64,000 bases of DNA from Halobacterium sp. R2-5 (GCF_011734195.1 NZ_JAANTH010000001.1:496001-560000); one strand, 5' to 3'; numbered from the stretch's first letter, positions 1 through 9,148 are shown. The notes: generated by a model not told the origin, from the letters alone. Translations and numbers: made by a program.

Positions 1-277
1 GGCCTGGTTCGTCCGGAAGCGTTACGACCGTGGAGCGCGTCAGACGTTGTGTACCAAACACTTATGTTGAGATAGGGACACTATCGGCTGCTAGCGCGGT
101 ACGGGCACGCTACGGTTCGAGTGTTCGCCGACCGGCGCGGGACGACAACTCGGGGGGAGGAAACGAGACGGGGGACACGCATCTCGGCGAGCCTGTCCGT
201 CCGAACACCAGATCGACGGCGACGGCACCGGCACACGAGCGGCAGGCCAGCACACACACGACCGGAGGACTACGACA

Positions 278-886
278 ATGCTAGAAGCGACTCACGGTGG
301 CGGGGAATCGGACAGCGAAATCGACTCGGTCCCGTCGACGGAGCCCGAAGCGAACGCCGACACGCCCGAAGAGGAGCCCGCGGAGCAACTCCCGCTCGAC
401 ATCACCTTCGAGATCCTGAAGAACCGGCGCCGCCGGCTCGTCCTCGAGTACGTCCGGGACACCGAGGAGCCGGTCACCATCGGCGAGCTCGCCGAACACA
501 TCGCGGCCATCGAGAACGACACGACCGTCCAGCAGCTCGACGCCCAGCAGCGGAAACGCGTCTACATCGGCCTCTACCAGTGCCACCTCCCGAAGATGGA
601 CGACGCGGGCGTCGTCGACTTCAACCAGGGCCGCGGCCGCATCGAGGTCGGGAACCACGTCGAGTCGCTGTACGAGTACCTCGACGTCGGGGCCGAGGAG
701 GAGTCCGGGTCCGCGCCGTCACAGACCGCTTACGCGGGCGGAATCGCCGCCTTCGCGGTGCTGTTCCTCGCGGCGCAGCTCTCCAGCGCGTACACGCTCG
801 CGACCGCCGTCGTCGTCGTCTTCCTCGCCGTCGTCTTCGCAGTCTCGCTCTGGTCGTCGGACGCGTTCGACTCGCTCCGGGAGTAG
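278..886 (+). CDS. DUF7344-type winged-helix membrane protein
   Basis: Predicted 202-residue haloarchaeal protein of unknown role. Residues 1-35 are a disordered, Glu-rich leader. Residues about 38-130 form a compact helical domain with the segment FEILKNRRRRLVLEYV, which I recognise as the DUF7344 type, a winged-helix-like fold found in many haloarchaeal putative regulators. Two hydrophobic helices at about 148-190 should place it in the membrane. A clear GGAGG lies 9 nt before the ATG, so the message has a leader. A membrane-tethered transcription regulator is a reasonable guess, but no target can be named. The gene is transcribed toward, and convergent with, the nucleotidyltransferase-like gene that follows. 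Confidence 0.8.
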   Translation: MLEATHGGGESDSEIDSVPSTEPEANADTPEEEPAEQLPLDITFEILKNRRRRLVLEYVRDTEEPVTIGELAEHIAAIENDTTVQQLDAQQRKRVYIGLYQCHLPKMDDAGVVDFNQGRGRIEVGNHVESLYEYLDVGAEEESGSAPSQTAYAGGIAAFAVLFLAAQLSSAYTLATAVVVVFLAVVFAVSLWSSDAFDSLRE

Positions 887-930
887 TCGACGCCGCCGAA
901 AAACCCGCCCGCCGCGTTCGCTGTACTTCG

Positions 931-1887
931 CTACCAGTAGCCGAGCCGTTCGCGCGCGCCGTCCGTGACGATGGCGGCGACCCCGTTCCCACGCGCGTCG
1001 GTGACTCCGGCGACGCTCGCGCCGTCGCCGACGGTGCAGTTCGGGCCGATCACAGCACCGTCCAATCGCGCGCCCGCGTCGACCGTCGCGTCCCCGAACA
1101 GCACCGCGGAGTCGACGACCGCCCTGACGCCCACCGTGGCGTTCGGTCCGACGACGACCGGTCCGCGCAGCGTGGCGTTCCGCTCGACGGTCGCGCCGCC
1201 CGCGATGAGGACCGGGCCGTCGAAGGTCACTCCCTGTTCGACGGTGGCGTCGTCGGCGATTTGCACGGTCTCGCCCGCGGGCGCTATCGACGCCATCGCG
1301 CGGGCGTTCGCGTCCACGAGGTCCGCCGCGCTCGACACCGCGACGCGGGGCACGTCCACGACCGCCGGCCGCGACGCCGCGCTCTCCAGGGCGGCCACCG
1401 AGAGCGGCCGGCCGCCGGTCACCGAGTCGAGGCTGTCCGCGGGGAACACGCACGCGCCGGACGCCCGCTCGACGGTCGGCTCGCCGCCGTCCGTCCCGAC
1501 CGGGGCCGGTCCCTCGGCGGGTTCGGCGGCGATGGCGGCGTCGTGGTCGAACAGCGCGTCCACGCCGCCCGCGTCGTAGAGACAGCTCCCGTTCAGCACC
1601 GCGACCCGGCCGTCGAGCCGGCCGCGGAGCGCGCGGATCGCTCGCTCGTGGCTGTCCTCCTGAATCGCGTACGTCGCCGGCACCCCGGCGTACCGGCCGC
1701 CGAAGTACGACTGCACCTGCGGTGCGTCGTCGCCGACGACGAACACGAGCTCCTCGGTCCCCGCGGTGACGGCGGCGTCCGCCGCGTGCGCGACCAGCGG
1801 CCTGTCGGCGACGGGGAGCATCGGGGTCGACGCCACGCTCGACAGCGGCCCGGGGCCGCGGTCCGTGGCGAGAATGACTGTCTGCAT
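931..1887 (-). CDS. Degenerate GlmU-like sugar nucleotidyltransferase (probable pseudoenzyme)
   Basis: 318 residues with the layout of a bifunctional sugar-1-phosphate nucleotidyltransferase: a Rossmann-like N-terminal domain (about 1-200) and left-handed beta-helix hexapeptide repeats (about 205-300; VLIAGGATVERNATL, VVVGPNATVG). The signature has decayed. Where the homologue at 42651 has GRGTRMAPLT..KPM, this protein has DRGPGPLSS..TPM. The metal-binding NGD is NGS, and the QxxxxGTADAV loop is QEDSHERAIRAL. The nucleotide, phosphate and metal positions are all affected, so it is probably catalytically dead and perhaps structural or regulatory. I start at the ATG giving MQTVILATDRG, which matches the N-terminus of the homologue; an ATAACAAG box lies 28 nt upstream. 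Confidence 0.85.
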   Translation of the reverse strand: MQTVILATDRGPGPLSSVASTPMLPVADRPLVAHAADAAVTAGTEELVFVVGDDAPQVQSYFGGRYAGVPATYAIQEDSHERAIRALRGRLDGRVAVLNGSCLYDAGGVDALFDHDAAIAAEPAEGPAPVGTDGGEPTVERASGACVFPADSLDSVTGGRPLSVAALESAASRPAVVDVPRVAVSSAADLVDANARAMASIAPAGETVQIADDATVEQGVTFDGPVLIAGGATVERNATLRGPVVVGPNATVGVRAVVDSAVLFGDATVDAGARLDGAVIGPNCTVGDGASVAGVTDARGNGVAAIVTDGARERLGYW

Positions 1888-1915
1888 CACGCCCAACTGG
1901 ACAGCGACCACTACC

Positions 1916-1923
1916 CTTGTTAT
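1916..1923 (-). promoter_or_regulatory. ATAACAAG promoter-type box
   Basis: Read on the minus strand as ATAACAAG, ending 28 nt before the ATG of the gene at 931-1887. This is one of ten such boxes in the glycan region. The distance fits a TATA-element position for a leaderless or nearly leaderless transcript. A GTAAG-N5-CTTAC inverted repeat lies just upstream at 1931-1945. Confidence 0.55.
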
Positions 1924-1930
1924 GAAGATT

Positions 1931-1945
1931 GTAAGGCCGGCTTAC
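1931..1945. promoter_or_regulatory. GTAAG-N5-CTTAC inverted repeat
   Basis: Sequence GTAAGGCCGGCTTAC: two 5-bp inverted arms around a 5-bp spacer, followed by GCG. It is immediately upstream of the ATAACAAG box. The same architecture recurs at 44479-44493, also intergenic. It could be an operator; no known regulator site is matched with confidence. Confidence 0.35.
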
Positions 1946-2039
1946 GCGCGTTCGGTCGACTGATACCTGCGGAATCGCGCGCCGGCCTATCGCCAGAAGG
2001 AGCCGGGTACGTGCTCGGTAACGGGGCGTTACCGACGGG

Positions 2040-3383
2040 TCATGCGGGGCTCGTCTCCGCGTCGACGGTGTCGGCGGCGGTCGTCACGAGGTCGAGCGCG
2101 GAGTCCAAAAGCGACTCCATGCGGTCGCCGTCGCGGGCCTCCGCGGTGACGCGGACGAGCGGCTCCGTGCCGCTCGCGCGCACCAGGAACCAGCCGTCGT
2201 CGTGGTCGACGCGCACGCCGTCGACGGTCGTGACGTTCTCGTAGCGGTCCGCGACCATCGCCCGCACGCGCTCGACGACCTCGCGCTTGGCGTCCGTGCG
2301 GATGTTCTCGCGGCGAATCGGCACCTGGTGGACGTCGTCGACGAGCGCGTCCAGCGAGCCGTGGTTGGTGACCAGCGCCGCGAGCTTCGCGGCCGCCAGC
2401 GGGCCGTCCGGGCAGCGCGTCACCGTCGGCCAGATCCACGCGCCGCTGGGCTCGCCGCCGAACACGACGTCGTGTTCGGTCGTGCGCGCGGCGACGTGGC
2501 CGTCCCCGACCTTCGTGTACGTGGTCTCCGCGCCGACCTGCGAGAGCTCGTCCTGGACGGCCATGCTGACGTCGATGGGGACCGCGACCCGCGCCCGCGG
2601 GACCGCCTGCTGTCGCGCGAACAGCGCGAGCAACACGTCCCCGGGGACGAACCGCCCGGTCTCCGTGACCGCCATCATCCGGTCGGCGTCACCGTCGTGG
2701 GCGACGCCCATGTCGGCGTCGGACTCCGCGACGACCCGCTGGAGCCCCTCGCAGTTCTGTGCGGTCGGCTCGCTCGGCCGCGACGGGAACTCGCCGTCCG
2801 GCAGCGCGTTCATCGTCTCGACCTCGCAGCCGAGCTGGCGCAGCACGTCCGACGTGAGCCGGCCGCTCCCGTTGCCGACGTCGACGACCACCGACAGCGG
2901 CGGGTCGACGGTGACCGCGTCCACGATGGCGTCGACGTGGCGTCGGCGCGCGTTCGACTCGGTGCGCGTGTTCCCGATCTCGTCCCACCGCTTGGTGTCG
3001 TAGTCGTCGCGTTTCAGCCGCTCGACGATGTCGTCCTGCTCGTCACCGACGACCGCGGAGCCGTCCGCGCTCCAGAGCTTGATGCCATTGTCCTCCGGGG
3101 GGTTGTGCGACGCGGTCACGGTCACGCCGGCGTCTGCGTCGTACCACTCTACGGAGCGCGCCACTGTCGGCGTCGGCACCTCGCCGAGCCGCACCACGTC
3201 GGCGCCGCACTCGCGGAGCCCCGCGGTCAGCGCGTCCACGAGCAGCGGTCCCGTGTCGCGGGGGTCTCGCCCCACGACGACTCGCCCCCGACCGTCCGAC
3301 GCGAGCGCCCGCCCGACGCACAGCGCCAGCCCCGCGGTCACGTCCGTCCCGAACTCGCCACGAATACCGCTCGTCCCGAACAT
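2040..3383 (-). CDS. Phosphoglucosamine mutase / phosphomannomutase family
   Basis: 447-residue alpha-D-phosphohexomutase that should interconvert hexose 6- and 1-phosphates, supplying sugar-1-phosphates for nucleotide-sugar synthesis. All four active-site loops are visible: the phosphoserine loop TVTASHNPPEDNGIK (Ser92), the metal loop AHDGDADRMM, the sugar-specificity loop GGEPSGAW and the C-terminal phosphate loop VRASGTEPLVRV. The N-terminus MFGTSGIRGEFG is that of archaeal GlmM-like proteins, which fixes the start. GlmM (glucosamine-phosphate) is likelier than phosphomannomutase because of the GlmU-like genes nearby, but sequence alone cannot separate them. Confidence 0.92.
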   Translation of the reverse strand: MFGTSGIRGEFGTDVTAGLALCVGRALASDGRGRVVVGRDPRDTGPLLVDALTAGLRECGADVVRLGEVPTPTVARSVEWYDADAGVTVTASHNPPEDNGIKLWSADGSAVVGDEQDDIVERLKRDDYDTKRWDEIGNTRTESNARRRHVDAIVDAVTVDPPLSVVVDVGNGSGRLTSDVLRQLGCEVETMNALPDGEFPSRPSEPTAQNCEGLQRVVAESDADMGVAHDGDADRMMAVTETGRFVPGDVLLALFARQQAVPRARVAVPIDVSMAVQDELSQVGAETTYTKVGDGHVAARTTEHDVVFGGEPSGAWIWPTVTRCPDGPLAAAKLAALVTNHGSLDALVDDVHQVPIRRENIRTDAKREVVERVRAMVADRYENVTTVDGVRVDHDDGWFLVRASGTEPLVRVTAEARDGDRMESLLDSALDLVTTAADTVDAETSPA

Positions 3384-3459
3384 GGACTGTACACGCACGA
3401 GCGACCTGTTTGTTACCACCCGCCTACCGGAGAAGCGCCGCGATACGGACGGTTTCGCG

Positions 3460-4686
3460 TCAGTCCGCGGCCGTGTCGCTCTGCGGCTGGTCGTCGCGGA
3501 GGCGCTCGCGGACGCGCGCCGCGTTCGGCGTCGGCGGATCGCCAGGGTCGTCGCTAAGCACGTACGCCCACTCCCGGGGCTCCAGCTCGACCGCGCCGTT
3601 CTCGGCGCGGGCGGCCACTCCCGCAGGCGCGTCGACCTCGTCGGTCGCGACCGTCGCGGCGTCTCCCTCGGGCGCTTCTCCCGCGGGCGGCACGTCACCC
3701 GCCGGGTGGACGGCGTCGCTCAGGTGCTCGTTGGCGGCCGCGTCGAGCGTCATCGCGAACACGAACGACAGCACGCCCACGAGCGCGAACAGGAGCGTGA
3801 GCGCGCCGCGGGCCACCGGCGTCGCGGTTCTGTCGACGCCCCGGAGCTCCCCGACGGCGGAGGCGACGGCGGCCAGCGACGACACCGCGCCCGCCGCGTA
3901 CGCGGCGACGAGCGGGTTGAAGTCGAAGACGAGGTACTTCGTCTTCAGCCGCCAGAGGAAGTTCCGGCCGAGCATCGCCGACACCTTCGGGATGTACGTC
4001 CGGTACTTGATGTGGCTCTCCTCGTCGCCGTACGTGATGGGGGAGGCGACGTCCACCACTCGCATCTCCGCGACGTTCAGCTTCACGAGGAGGTCGTTGC
4101 AGTAGCCGTAGAACTCGTACATCGACTCGACGTCGGCGGTCTCCAGCGCGCGCAGGGAGATGGCGGTGTAGCCGCTCTGCGGGTCGCCGTTCCCCCAGTA
4201 GCCGCTCGCGACCTTCGTGAGCGCCGTGAGGATGGTGTTCCCGACGAAGCGGAACGTCGGCATGTCGCCGCTGTCGGTCTGCCCGAGGAAGCGGTTGCCC
4301 TTCGTGTAGTCCGCGCGCCCCTCGACGATGGGGTCGAAGAGGTCGCCGAGCACCTCGGGCTCCATCTGGCCGTCGCCGCCCATCACCGCCGTCACGTCGA
4401 TCTCTTCCTCGCGGGCGCGGAGGTAGCCGGTCTTGATGGCGCCGCCGACGCCGCGGTTCTGTTCGTGTCGGATCGGCACGACGCGGTCGTCGAAGGCGTC
4501 GCCGTCGCTGCGGGCGTTGACGCGGTCCGCGGCGTCCCGAATCTCCCGCCAGGTGTCGTCCGTGGAGCCGTCGTCGACCGCGTAGATGCGGTCGACGAAC
4601 GCGGGCACCGACTCGATGGTGTCCGCCACGAACGGTTCCTCGTTGTACGCCGGGACGACGACTGCCGTGGTGTGTTCCCGATACAT
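3460..4686 (-). CDS. GT2 family glycosyltransferase, dolichyl-phosphate hexose synthase type
   Basis: 408 residues. The N-terminal GT-A domain (1-230) carries VVVPAYNEE, the nucleotide-binding VDDGSTDDTW and MGGDGQMEPE in place of a DxD metal motif, plus the YWGNGDPQSGYTAIS segment typical of dolichyl-phosphate mannose/glucose synthases. Two hydrophobic helices follow (about 248-275 and 285-310), then an acidic, Pro/Ala-rich tail of about 90 residues that is probably disordered. It should charge a polyprenyl phosphate with a hexose at the membrane for N-glycan or polysaccharide assembly, as AglJ-type enzymes do. The acceptor and sugar cannot be read from the sequence. Confidence 0.88.
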   Translation of the reverse strand: MYREHTTAVVVPAYNEEPFVADTIESVPAFVDRIYAVDDGSTDDTWREIRDAADRVNARSDGDAFDDRVVPIRHEQNRGVGGAIKTGYLRAREEEIDVTAVMGGDGQMEPEVLGDLFDPIVEGRADYTKGNRFLGQTDSGDMPTFRFVGNTILTALTKVASGYWGNGDPQSGYTAISLRALETADVESMYEFYGYCNDLLVKLNVAEMRVVDVASPITYGDEESHIKYRTYIPKVSAMLGRNFLWRLKTKYLVFDFNPLVAAYAAGAVSSLAAVASAVGELRGVDRTATPVARGALTLLFALVGVLSFVFAMTLDAAANEHLSDAVHPAGDVPPAGEAPEGDAATVATDEVDAPAGVAARAENGAVELEPREWAYVLSDDPGDPPTPNAARVRERLRDDQPQSDTAAD

Positions 4687-4739
4687 TGTTGCGTCGCCGG
4701 AGCACCGGCGGTCCGTCCCGGAGTAAGCGGAGTCGAGGT

Positions 4740-4747
4740 ATTGTTAT
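4740..4747 (-). promoter_or_regulatory. ATAACAAT promoter-type box
   Basis: Minus-strand ATAACAAT, 53 nt before the ATG of the GT2 gene, implying a leader of roughly 25-30 nt if it acts as a TATA element. A CGGAGTAAGC 10-mer (4719-4728) sits between box and start, and the same 10-mer occurs upstream of the ATP-grasp gene (17254-17263). Confidence 0.5.
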
Positions 4748-4895
4748 CCGTCTCCTGTCGGTTCGCGATGTCCTGATTCCGCGCGACTGCGTCCCACGAA
4801 GCGGCCCCTACTCTGTTCTCGCTAAACGTCGCAATTTCTGCGCTTCGTGCGCTCTCCGCGGCGTCTGTCGTGGTAGCCTCTCCCGAAGCCCGCTC

Positions 4896-4903
4896 ATAAC
4901 AAA
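4896..4903 (+). promoter_or_regulatory. ATAACAAA promoter-type box
   Basis: Plus-strand ATAACAAA, 27 nt before the ATG of the PKD surface-protein gene. With the box at 4740-4747 it makes the 244-bp interval 4687-4930 a divergent promoter region with the same element on each side. Confidence 0.55.
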
Positions 4904-4930
4904 GGGTTACTCGCGGCCATTCGAACAGCA

Positions 4931-7900
4931 ATGCCCGACCGTTTCTCGATTCGCACGATCGCCGTCCTCGCAGTAGTCCTGGCCGTGGTCGCCGGGCCGA
5001 TCGTCGCCGTCGTTCCGGTGTCCGCCGCGCCCGTCGAGCACTCGACGTACGCGGTCGCACAGGGGACGTCGTGTTACACCGTCGACCCGGTGACGGACGC
5101 CGACCAGAACGTCACCCAGTTCTACGACTATCGCGTTCCAGATGGGTACGAGTCGGACAGCGCGACCAGGGAAGGTGACCCGTACAGATTCAGTTCCTAC
5201 GGTACTAGCGAGTTCCAGAAGGACCAGGGGAGCGTGCTGTTGTTCTACGAGGGGTCCGAGGGCGCGAGCCTCGTCCTGCTGCACGACCAGTACCCGAACT
5301 CCGACGGTGGCGGGGCGCTCACGATGGACTTCAGCGGGCTGCCCGCGGCCGGCGAGTGGGTCGTCCAGGACGACAAGTACACGGAGGTGAACGGCTCGGA
5401 CACCAACGACGACCAGTGGGACGTCGGCGGGGACACCGCGAGCGTCGACTGGATGTGGAGCGACAACCGGAACGACGGCGGTGCGTTCCGCGGCGTCGGC
5501 AACATGAGCGACACCGTCGTCGTCGACCCCGCGTTCAACGAGGAAGCCGAGTTCTGGGGCGACTGGGGGTACTCCGGCAGCGACGAGGACCTGCTCACGA
5601 GCTGGACGGTGATCGACGAGGACGGCACCGAGCACGACCTCGACCGCGACCGTCGTCTGTTCGTCAACGGCGGCGGCGGCTGCCTGGAGACGCCGCCGTC
5701 CGCGAGCCTCGACGGCCCCAGCGAGACCGAGACCGGCGCGGAGGTCACGTTCGACGCGAGCGACACGTCCGACGACGAGCAGCTCGGCGGCTACGAGTGG
5801 GACTTCGACGGCGACGGCGAGACCGACGAGGTGACGACCGAGCCGACCACCGCCCACGCCTTCGAGGAGGCCGGAACCCACACGGTCAGCGTGACGGCGT
5901 TCGACACGTACGGCAACGGCGACGAGGCGACGGTCGAAGTGGAGGCGACGCTGCCGCCGTCGCCGCCGAACGCCAGCCTCACTGCACCGGCGAACGCGAC
6001 GGTCAACGAGACGGTGGCACTGGACGCCAGCGGCTCCACCGACGAGGGCAACATCACCGAGTACCGCTGGGACGTCGACGGCGACGGCGAGGCCGAGGAG
6101 ACGACGTCCGCCCCGACGCTCGACCACGCCTACGGTACCACGGGGACCGTCGAGGCGTCCGTCGACGTCGTGGACGACGACGGCGAGGTTTCGACGGCGT
6201 CTGCGACCATCGACGTGCGCGCGCCGGACGAGCCACCGACAGCGAGCCTCGACGCGCCCGCGAACGCGACAGTGAACGAGACGGTGACGCTGGACGCGAG
6301 CAACTCCACCGACGACACCGGCATCGAGCGCTACGAGTGGGACTTCGACGGGAGCGGCGACGTCGACGAGACGACTGACAGTCCAACTGTCGACCACGCG
6401 TACGAGAACGCGGGCACGATGACGCCGCGGGTCACCGCCGTGGATGCTGCTGGCGAGACGGCCACCGCGAACGCGACTATCGAGGTCGAGGCCGCCGATA
6501 ACGCCCCAGAGGCCGCGCTCGACGCGCCCGCGAACGCGACAGTGAACGAGACGGTGACGCTGGACGCCAGCGGCTCCACCGACGAGGGCAACATCACCGA
6601 GTTCCGCTGGGACGTCAGCGGGAACGTGACCGGGAACGCGACCGGTTCGACTGTCGAAGTCAGCTACGGGACGCCAGGAACGGTCACGGAGTCGGTCACG
6701 GTCGTCGACGACGACGGCGAGACGGACTCCGCGAGCGTGACTATCGACGTGCAGGCGGCGAACGAGCCGCCGAACGCGAGCCTCACGGCACCCGCGAACG
6801 GGTCCGTCGGCTCGGACGTCACGTTCGACGCGAGCAACTCCACTGACGACCAGGGTATCGAGGAGTACGCGTGGAACTACGACGGCGACGGCGAGGCCGA
6901 GGAGACGACCGACAGCCCGACTGTCGACTACACGTACGACTCTTCGGGCGAGTACACCGCGACCGTGACGGTCACGGACTCGGCCGGCAGCGAGGACTCG
7001 GCGTCCGCGACAGTCAGCGTCTCCGGTCCGCCGACCGCGGCGCTCGACGCGCCGTCGGAGGCGACCGTCAACGAGACGGTGACGCTGGACGCCAGCGCCT
7101 CCACGGACGAGGGCGAGATTACCGAGTTCCGCTGGGACCTCGACGGCAACGGGACCGTGGACGCGAACACGTCCTCGCCGACCGTCGAACACGAGTACGC
7201 GGCCGCCGGGAGCGTCGAGGCCAGCGTGACCGTGGTCGACGACGACAACGAGACGGACACTGCGACCGCGGCCATCGACGTCGTGGAATCCGCGACCGGC
7301 CCCGAAGCTAGTCTCACCGCGCCCGCGAACGCGGCGGTGAACGAGACGGTGACGCTGGACGCCAGCGACTCGACGCCGCAGGACGACATCCAGACGTACG
7401 AGTGGGACGTCGACGGCGACGGTACAATCGACCAGAATACCAGCGAGGCGACGCTCGACCACGCTTACAACGATACCGGCGATTACACTGCGAGCGTCAC
7501 TGTCGTCGACGGCGACCGCAACGCGACCGCGAGCGCGACGGTTTCTGTCGGAGCGCCCGAACCCGTCGAGGCGGACTTCGAGGTGACGTCCGAGGACCCG
7601 ACGGTCGGCGAGCCGGTGTCCTTCGACGCGAGCGGCTCCACGCCGCTGTCGGACCTCGTCGAGTTCGACTGGTCGTTCGGTGACGGCGAGAACGCCACCG
7701 GGGAGACCGTCGAGCACACGTACGGCTCGGAAGGCGAGTACGAGGTGACGCTCGACGTCGAGACCGAAGCCGGGACGAACGCGACCGTGAGCACGACGAT
7801 CGACGTCGCGGCGGCGGAGAGCAACGGCGGGAGTGGTTCCGGCGGAGGCGGTGGTGGCAGCTCGGGCGGTGGTGGGTCGAGTGGTGGCGGAGGCGGCGGT

Positions 7901-8680
7901 GGTTCCGCCGGTAGCGGTGGCGGAGGCGGCGGCAGCAGCGGCGGCAACGCCGGCGGCTCGGGCGCGGTCGAGGAGCCCACCGCAGCGCCGAACATCAGTC
8001 AGGCGCACGCCTCGCTGTCGGCGCCGACGGTGTACGTCGGCGAGCGGCTGGCCGTCGAGGCGACCGTGTCGAACACCGGCGACGCGGCCGGCACCAAGAC
8101 CGTCGAGTTCGACGTCGAAGACGAGATTCTGGAGACTCGCGAGATCCGCGTCGGCGCCAACGAGACCCGGACGGTGACGTTCACGCACGCGTTCGATTCG
8201 CCCGGCAACAAGACGATCCGGGTCGACTACGGCGAGAAGCACTACGTCGACGTCCGGCCGCGCACCCCGAACGTCTCGGCCACCGGGCTGAACGTCAGCG
8301 AGCAGCCGGTGACCGCGGGCGAGACGTTCACGCTCACGGCCACCGTCGAGAACACTGGTCCGGTCGGCGGCAGCGAGGACGTCCAACTGGTGCTGTTCGA
8401 CCAGGTGGTCCAGTCGGAGAACGTCTCCGTCGGCGCCGGCGAGACGGCGACCGTGACGTTCACGCGCGAGATTCAGGCGCCCGGGACGTACAACGCGTCG
8501 GTCGGCAACGCCGCGGCGTCCGTCGAAGTCGTCGCCGCCAACGACACCACGCGGTCGACGACCGAGCAGACGGTGTCCGGCGAGTCCGGCGGGAGCGTCC
8601 CCGGGTTCGACCTCGTGAACGCCGCGTTCGCGCTCGTAGTGGCGGCGCTGGCCGCGATCCGGTTCCGGTCGTCGCAGTAG
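4931..8680 (+). CDS. Secreted multi-PKD surface protein with PGF-CTERM anchor
   Basis: 1249 residues. A Sec signal peptide occupies 1-36 (hydrophobic AVLAVVLAVVAGPIVAVV), followed by a unique domain to about 250. Eight PKD-type beta-sandwich repeats of 85-90 residues (about 254-960) carry the YEWDFDGDG-like core. A Gly/Ser-only linker (about 964-1013) comes next, then two CARDB-like domains (about 1020-1205). The C-terminus SVPGFDLVNAAFALVV plus RFRSSQ is a PGF-CTERM sorting signal, expected to be cut and lipid-linked by archaeosortase A. N-glycosylation sequons (NATVNET, NVT, NGT) are abundant. It is probably a large S-layer-associated glycoprotein. It opposes the GT2 gene across a shared divergent promoter region. 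Confidence 0.9.
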   Translation: MPDRFSIRTIAVLAVVLAVVAGPIVAVVPVSAAPVEHSTYAVAQGTSCYTVDPVTDADQNVTQFYDYRVPDGYESDSATREGDPYRFSSYGTSEFQKDQGSVLLFYEGSEGASLVLLHDQYPNSDGGGALTMDFSGLPAAGEWVVQDDKYTEVNGSDTNDDQWDVGGDTASVDWMWSDNRNDGGAFRGVGNMSDTVVVDPAFNEEAEFWGDWGYSGSDEDLLTSWTVIDEDGTEHDLDRDRRLFVNGGGGCLETPPSASLDGPSETETGAEVTFDASDTSDDEQLGGYEWDFDGDGETDEVTTEPTTAHAFEEAGTHTVSVTAFDTYGNGDEATVEVEATLPPSPPNASLTAPANATVNETVALDASGSTDEGNITEYRWDVDGDGEAEETTSAPTLDHAYGTTGTVEASVDVVDDDGEVSTASATIDVRAPDEPPTASLDAPANATVNETVTLDASNSTDDTGIERYEWDFDGSGDVDETTDSPTVDHAYENAGTMTPRVTAVDAAGETATANATIEVEAADNAPEAALDAPANATVNETVTLDASGSTDEGNITEFRWDVSGNVTGNATGSTVEVSYGTPGTVTESVTVVDDDGETDSASVTIDVQAANEPPNASLTAPANGSVGSDVTFDASNSTDDQGIEEYAWNYDGDGEAEETTDSPTVDYTYDSSGEYTATVTVTDSAGSEDSASATVSVSGPPTAALDAPSEATVNETVTLDASASTDEGEITEFRWDLDGNGTVDANTSSPTVEHEYAAAGSVEASVTVVDDDNETDTATAAIDVVESATGPEASLTAPANAAVNETVTLDASDSTPQDDIQTYEWDVDGDGTIDQNTSEATLDHAYNDTGDYTASVTVVDGDRNATASATVSVGAPEPVEADFEVTSEDPTVGEPVSFDASGSTPLSDLVEFDWSFGDGENATGETVEHTYGSEGEYEVTLDVETEAGTNATVSTTIDVAAAESNGGSGSGGGGGGSSGGGGSSGGGGGGGSAGSGGGGGGSSGGNAGGSGAVEEPTAAPNISQAHASLSAPTVYVGERLAVEATVSNTGDAAGTKTVEFDVEDEILETREIRVGANETRTVTFTHAFDSPGNKTIRVDYGEKHYVDVRPRTPNVSATGLNVSEQPVTAGETFTLTATVENTGPVGGSEDVQLVLFDQVVQSENVSVGAGETATVTFTREIQAPGTYNASVGNAAASVEVVAANDTTRSTTEQTVSGESGGSVPGFDLVNAAFALVVAALAAIRFRSSQ
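5692..7815 (+). repeat. Eight tandem PKD-domain repeats
   Basis: Eight units of about 260-275 bp within the surface-protein gene. A 50-bp stretch at 6248-6297 recurs unchanged at 6518-6567, and a 42-bp stretch at 6021-6062 recurs unchanged at 6561-6602. Unit 4 therefore looks like a mosaic of units 3 and 2, as recent unequal crossover or gene conversion would give. Confidence 0.85.
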
Positions 8681-8734
8681 CCGGTCGCGCAGCCACGTTT
8701 CGCCCGCCCCCGGAATGTCGGGACGCGGGCCCGG

Positions 8735-9148
8735 TCAATCGCAGTAGCTCTGTTGGAACTCTGTCTCCCCGTCGCCGGTCACCGTCACGAGAAGCCTGAT
8801 TCTCTCGCACTCTCCGACACCGAGGTCGTCGCTGCCCGCTCGCTCGCCATCCACGTCGACCGTCACGCCGTAAGAGCCGCCGGCGAACGCGTCCGCGTAC
8901 TCCACGGACTCCGAGGCGTTCAGCCCGGCGCTCTGCTCGGACGCCGCCTCCGAGCCGCCGGTGGGCGTCACCGTCACCCGGTGGGCGGTGTCGTCCTCGT
9001 TGCGGACGACGACGCTCCCTCTCGGGTCCGACCAGACGCCGCCGAAACAGCCGGCCGTGAGCCCGGCCGAAGCGGCGGCGACGTACCGTACCACAGTGCG
9101 CCGCTTTACAGCTGTTCCTCCCGCGCTCGGTAACCGTTTTCCGTACAA
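8735..9148 (-). CDS. Small Tat-type lipoprotein of unknown function
   Basis: About 137 residues if the TTG at 9148 is used; no ATG or GTG lies closer. The N-terminal region has a twin Arg (VKRRTVVRY), a hydrophobic stretch (VAAASAGLTAG) and a lipobox LTAGC, as in haloarchaeal Tat lipoproteins. The mature part (about 90 residues) begins with FGGVWSDPRG and is predicted beta-rich, ending with conserved-looking Cys residues (GECERIRL, QSYCD). I recognise no family beyond haloarchaeal lipoproteins that bind or decorate the cell surface. It is convergent with the PKD protein gene (54-bp gap). The start codon is the least certain part. Confidence 0.65.
   Translation of the reverse strand: MYGKRLPSAGGTAVKRRTVVRYVAAASAGLTAGCFGGVWSDPRGSVVVRNEDDTAHRVTVTPTGGSEAASEQSAGLNASESVEYADAFAGGSYGVTVDVDGERAGSDDLGVGECERIRLLVTVTGDGETEFQQSYCD

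Noticed and set aside
2040-3383. Considered the gene name glmM
   Set aside because: Phosphoglucosamine and phosphomannose mutases share these four loops; without a tree the two cannot be told apart here.
4907-8386. Very long open frame on the strand opposite the PKD protein gene
   Set aside because: In GC-rich haloarchaeal DNA long antisense frames are common. Its composition is Arg/Val-rich and low complexity, and it has no signal for translation; the plus-strand PKD protein is clearly real.
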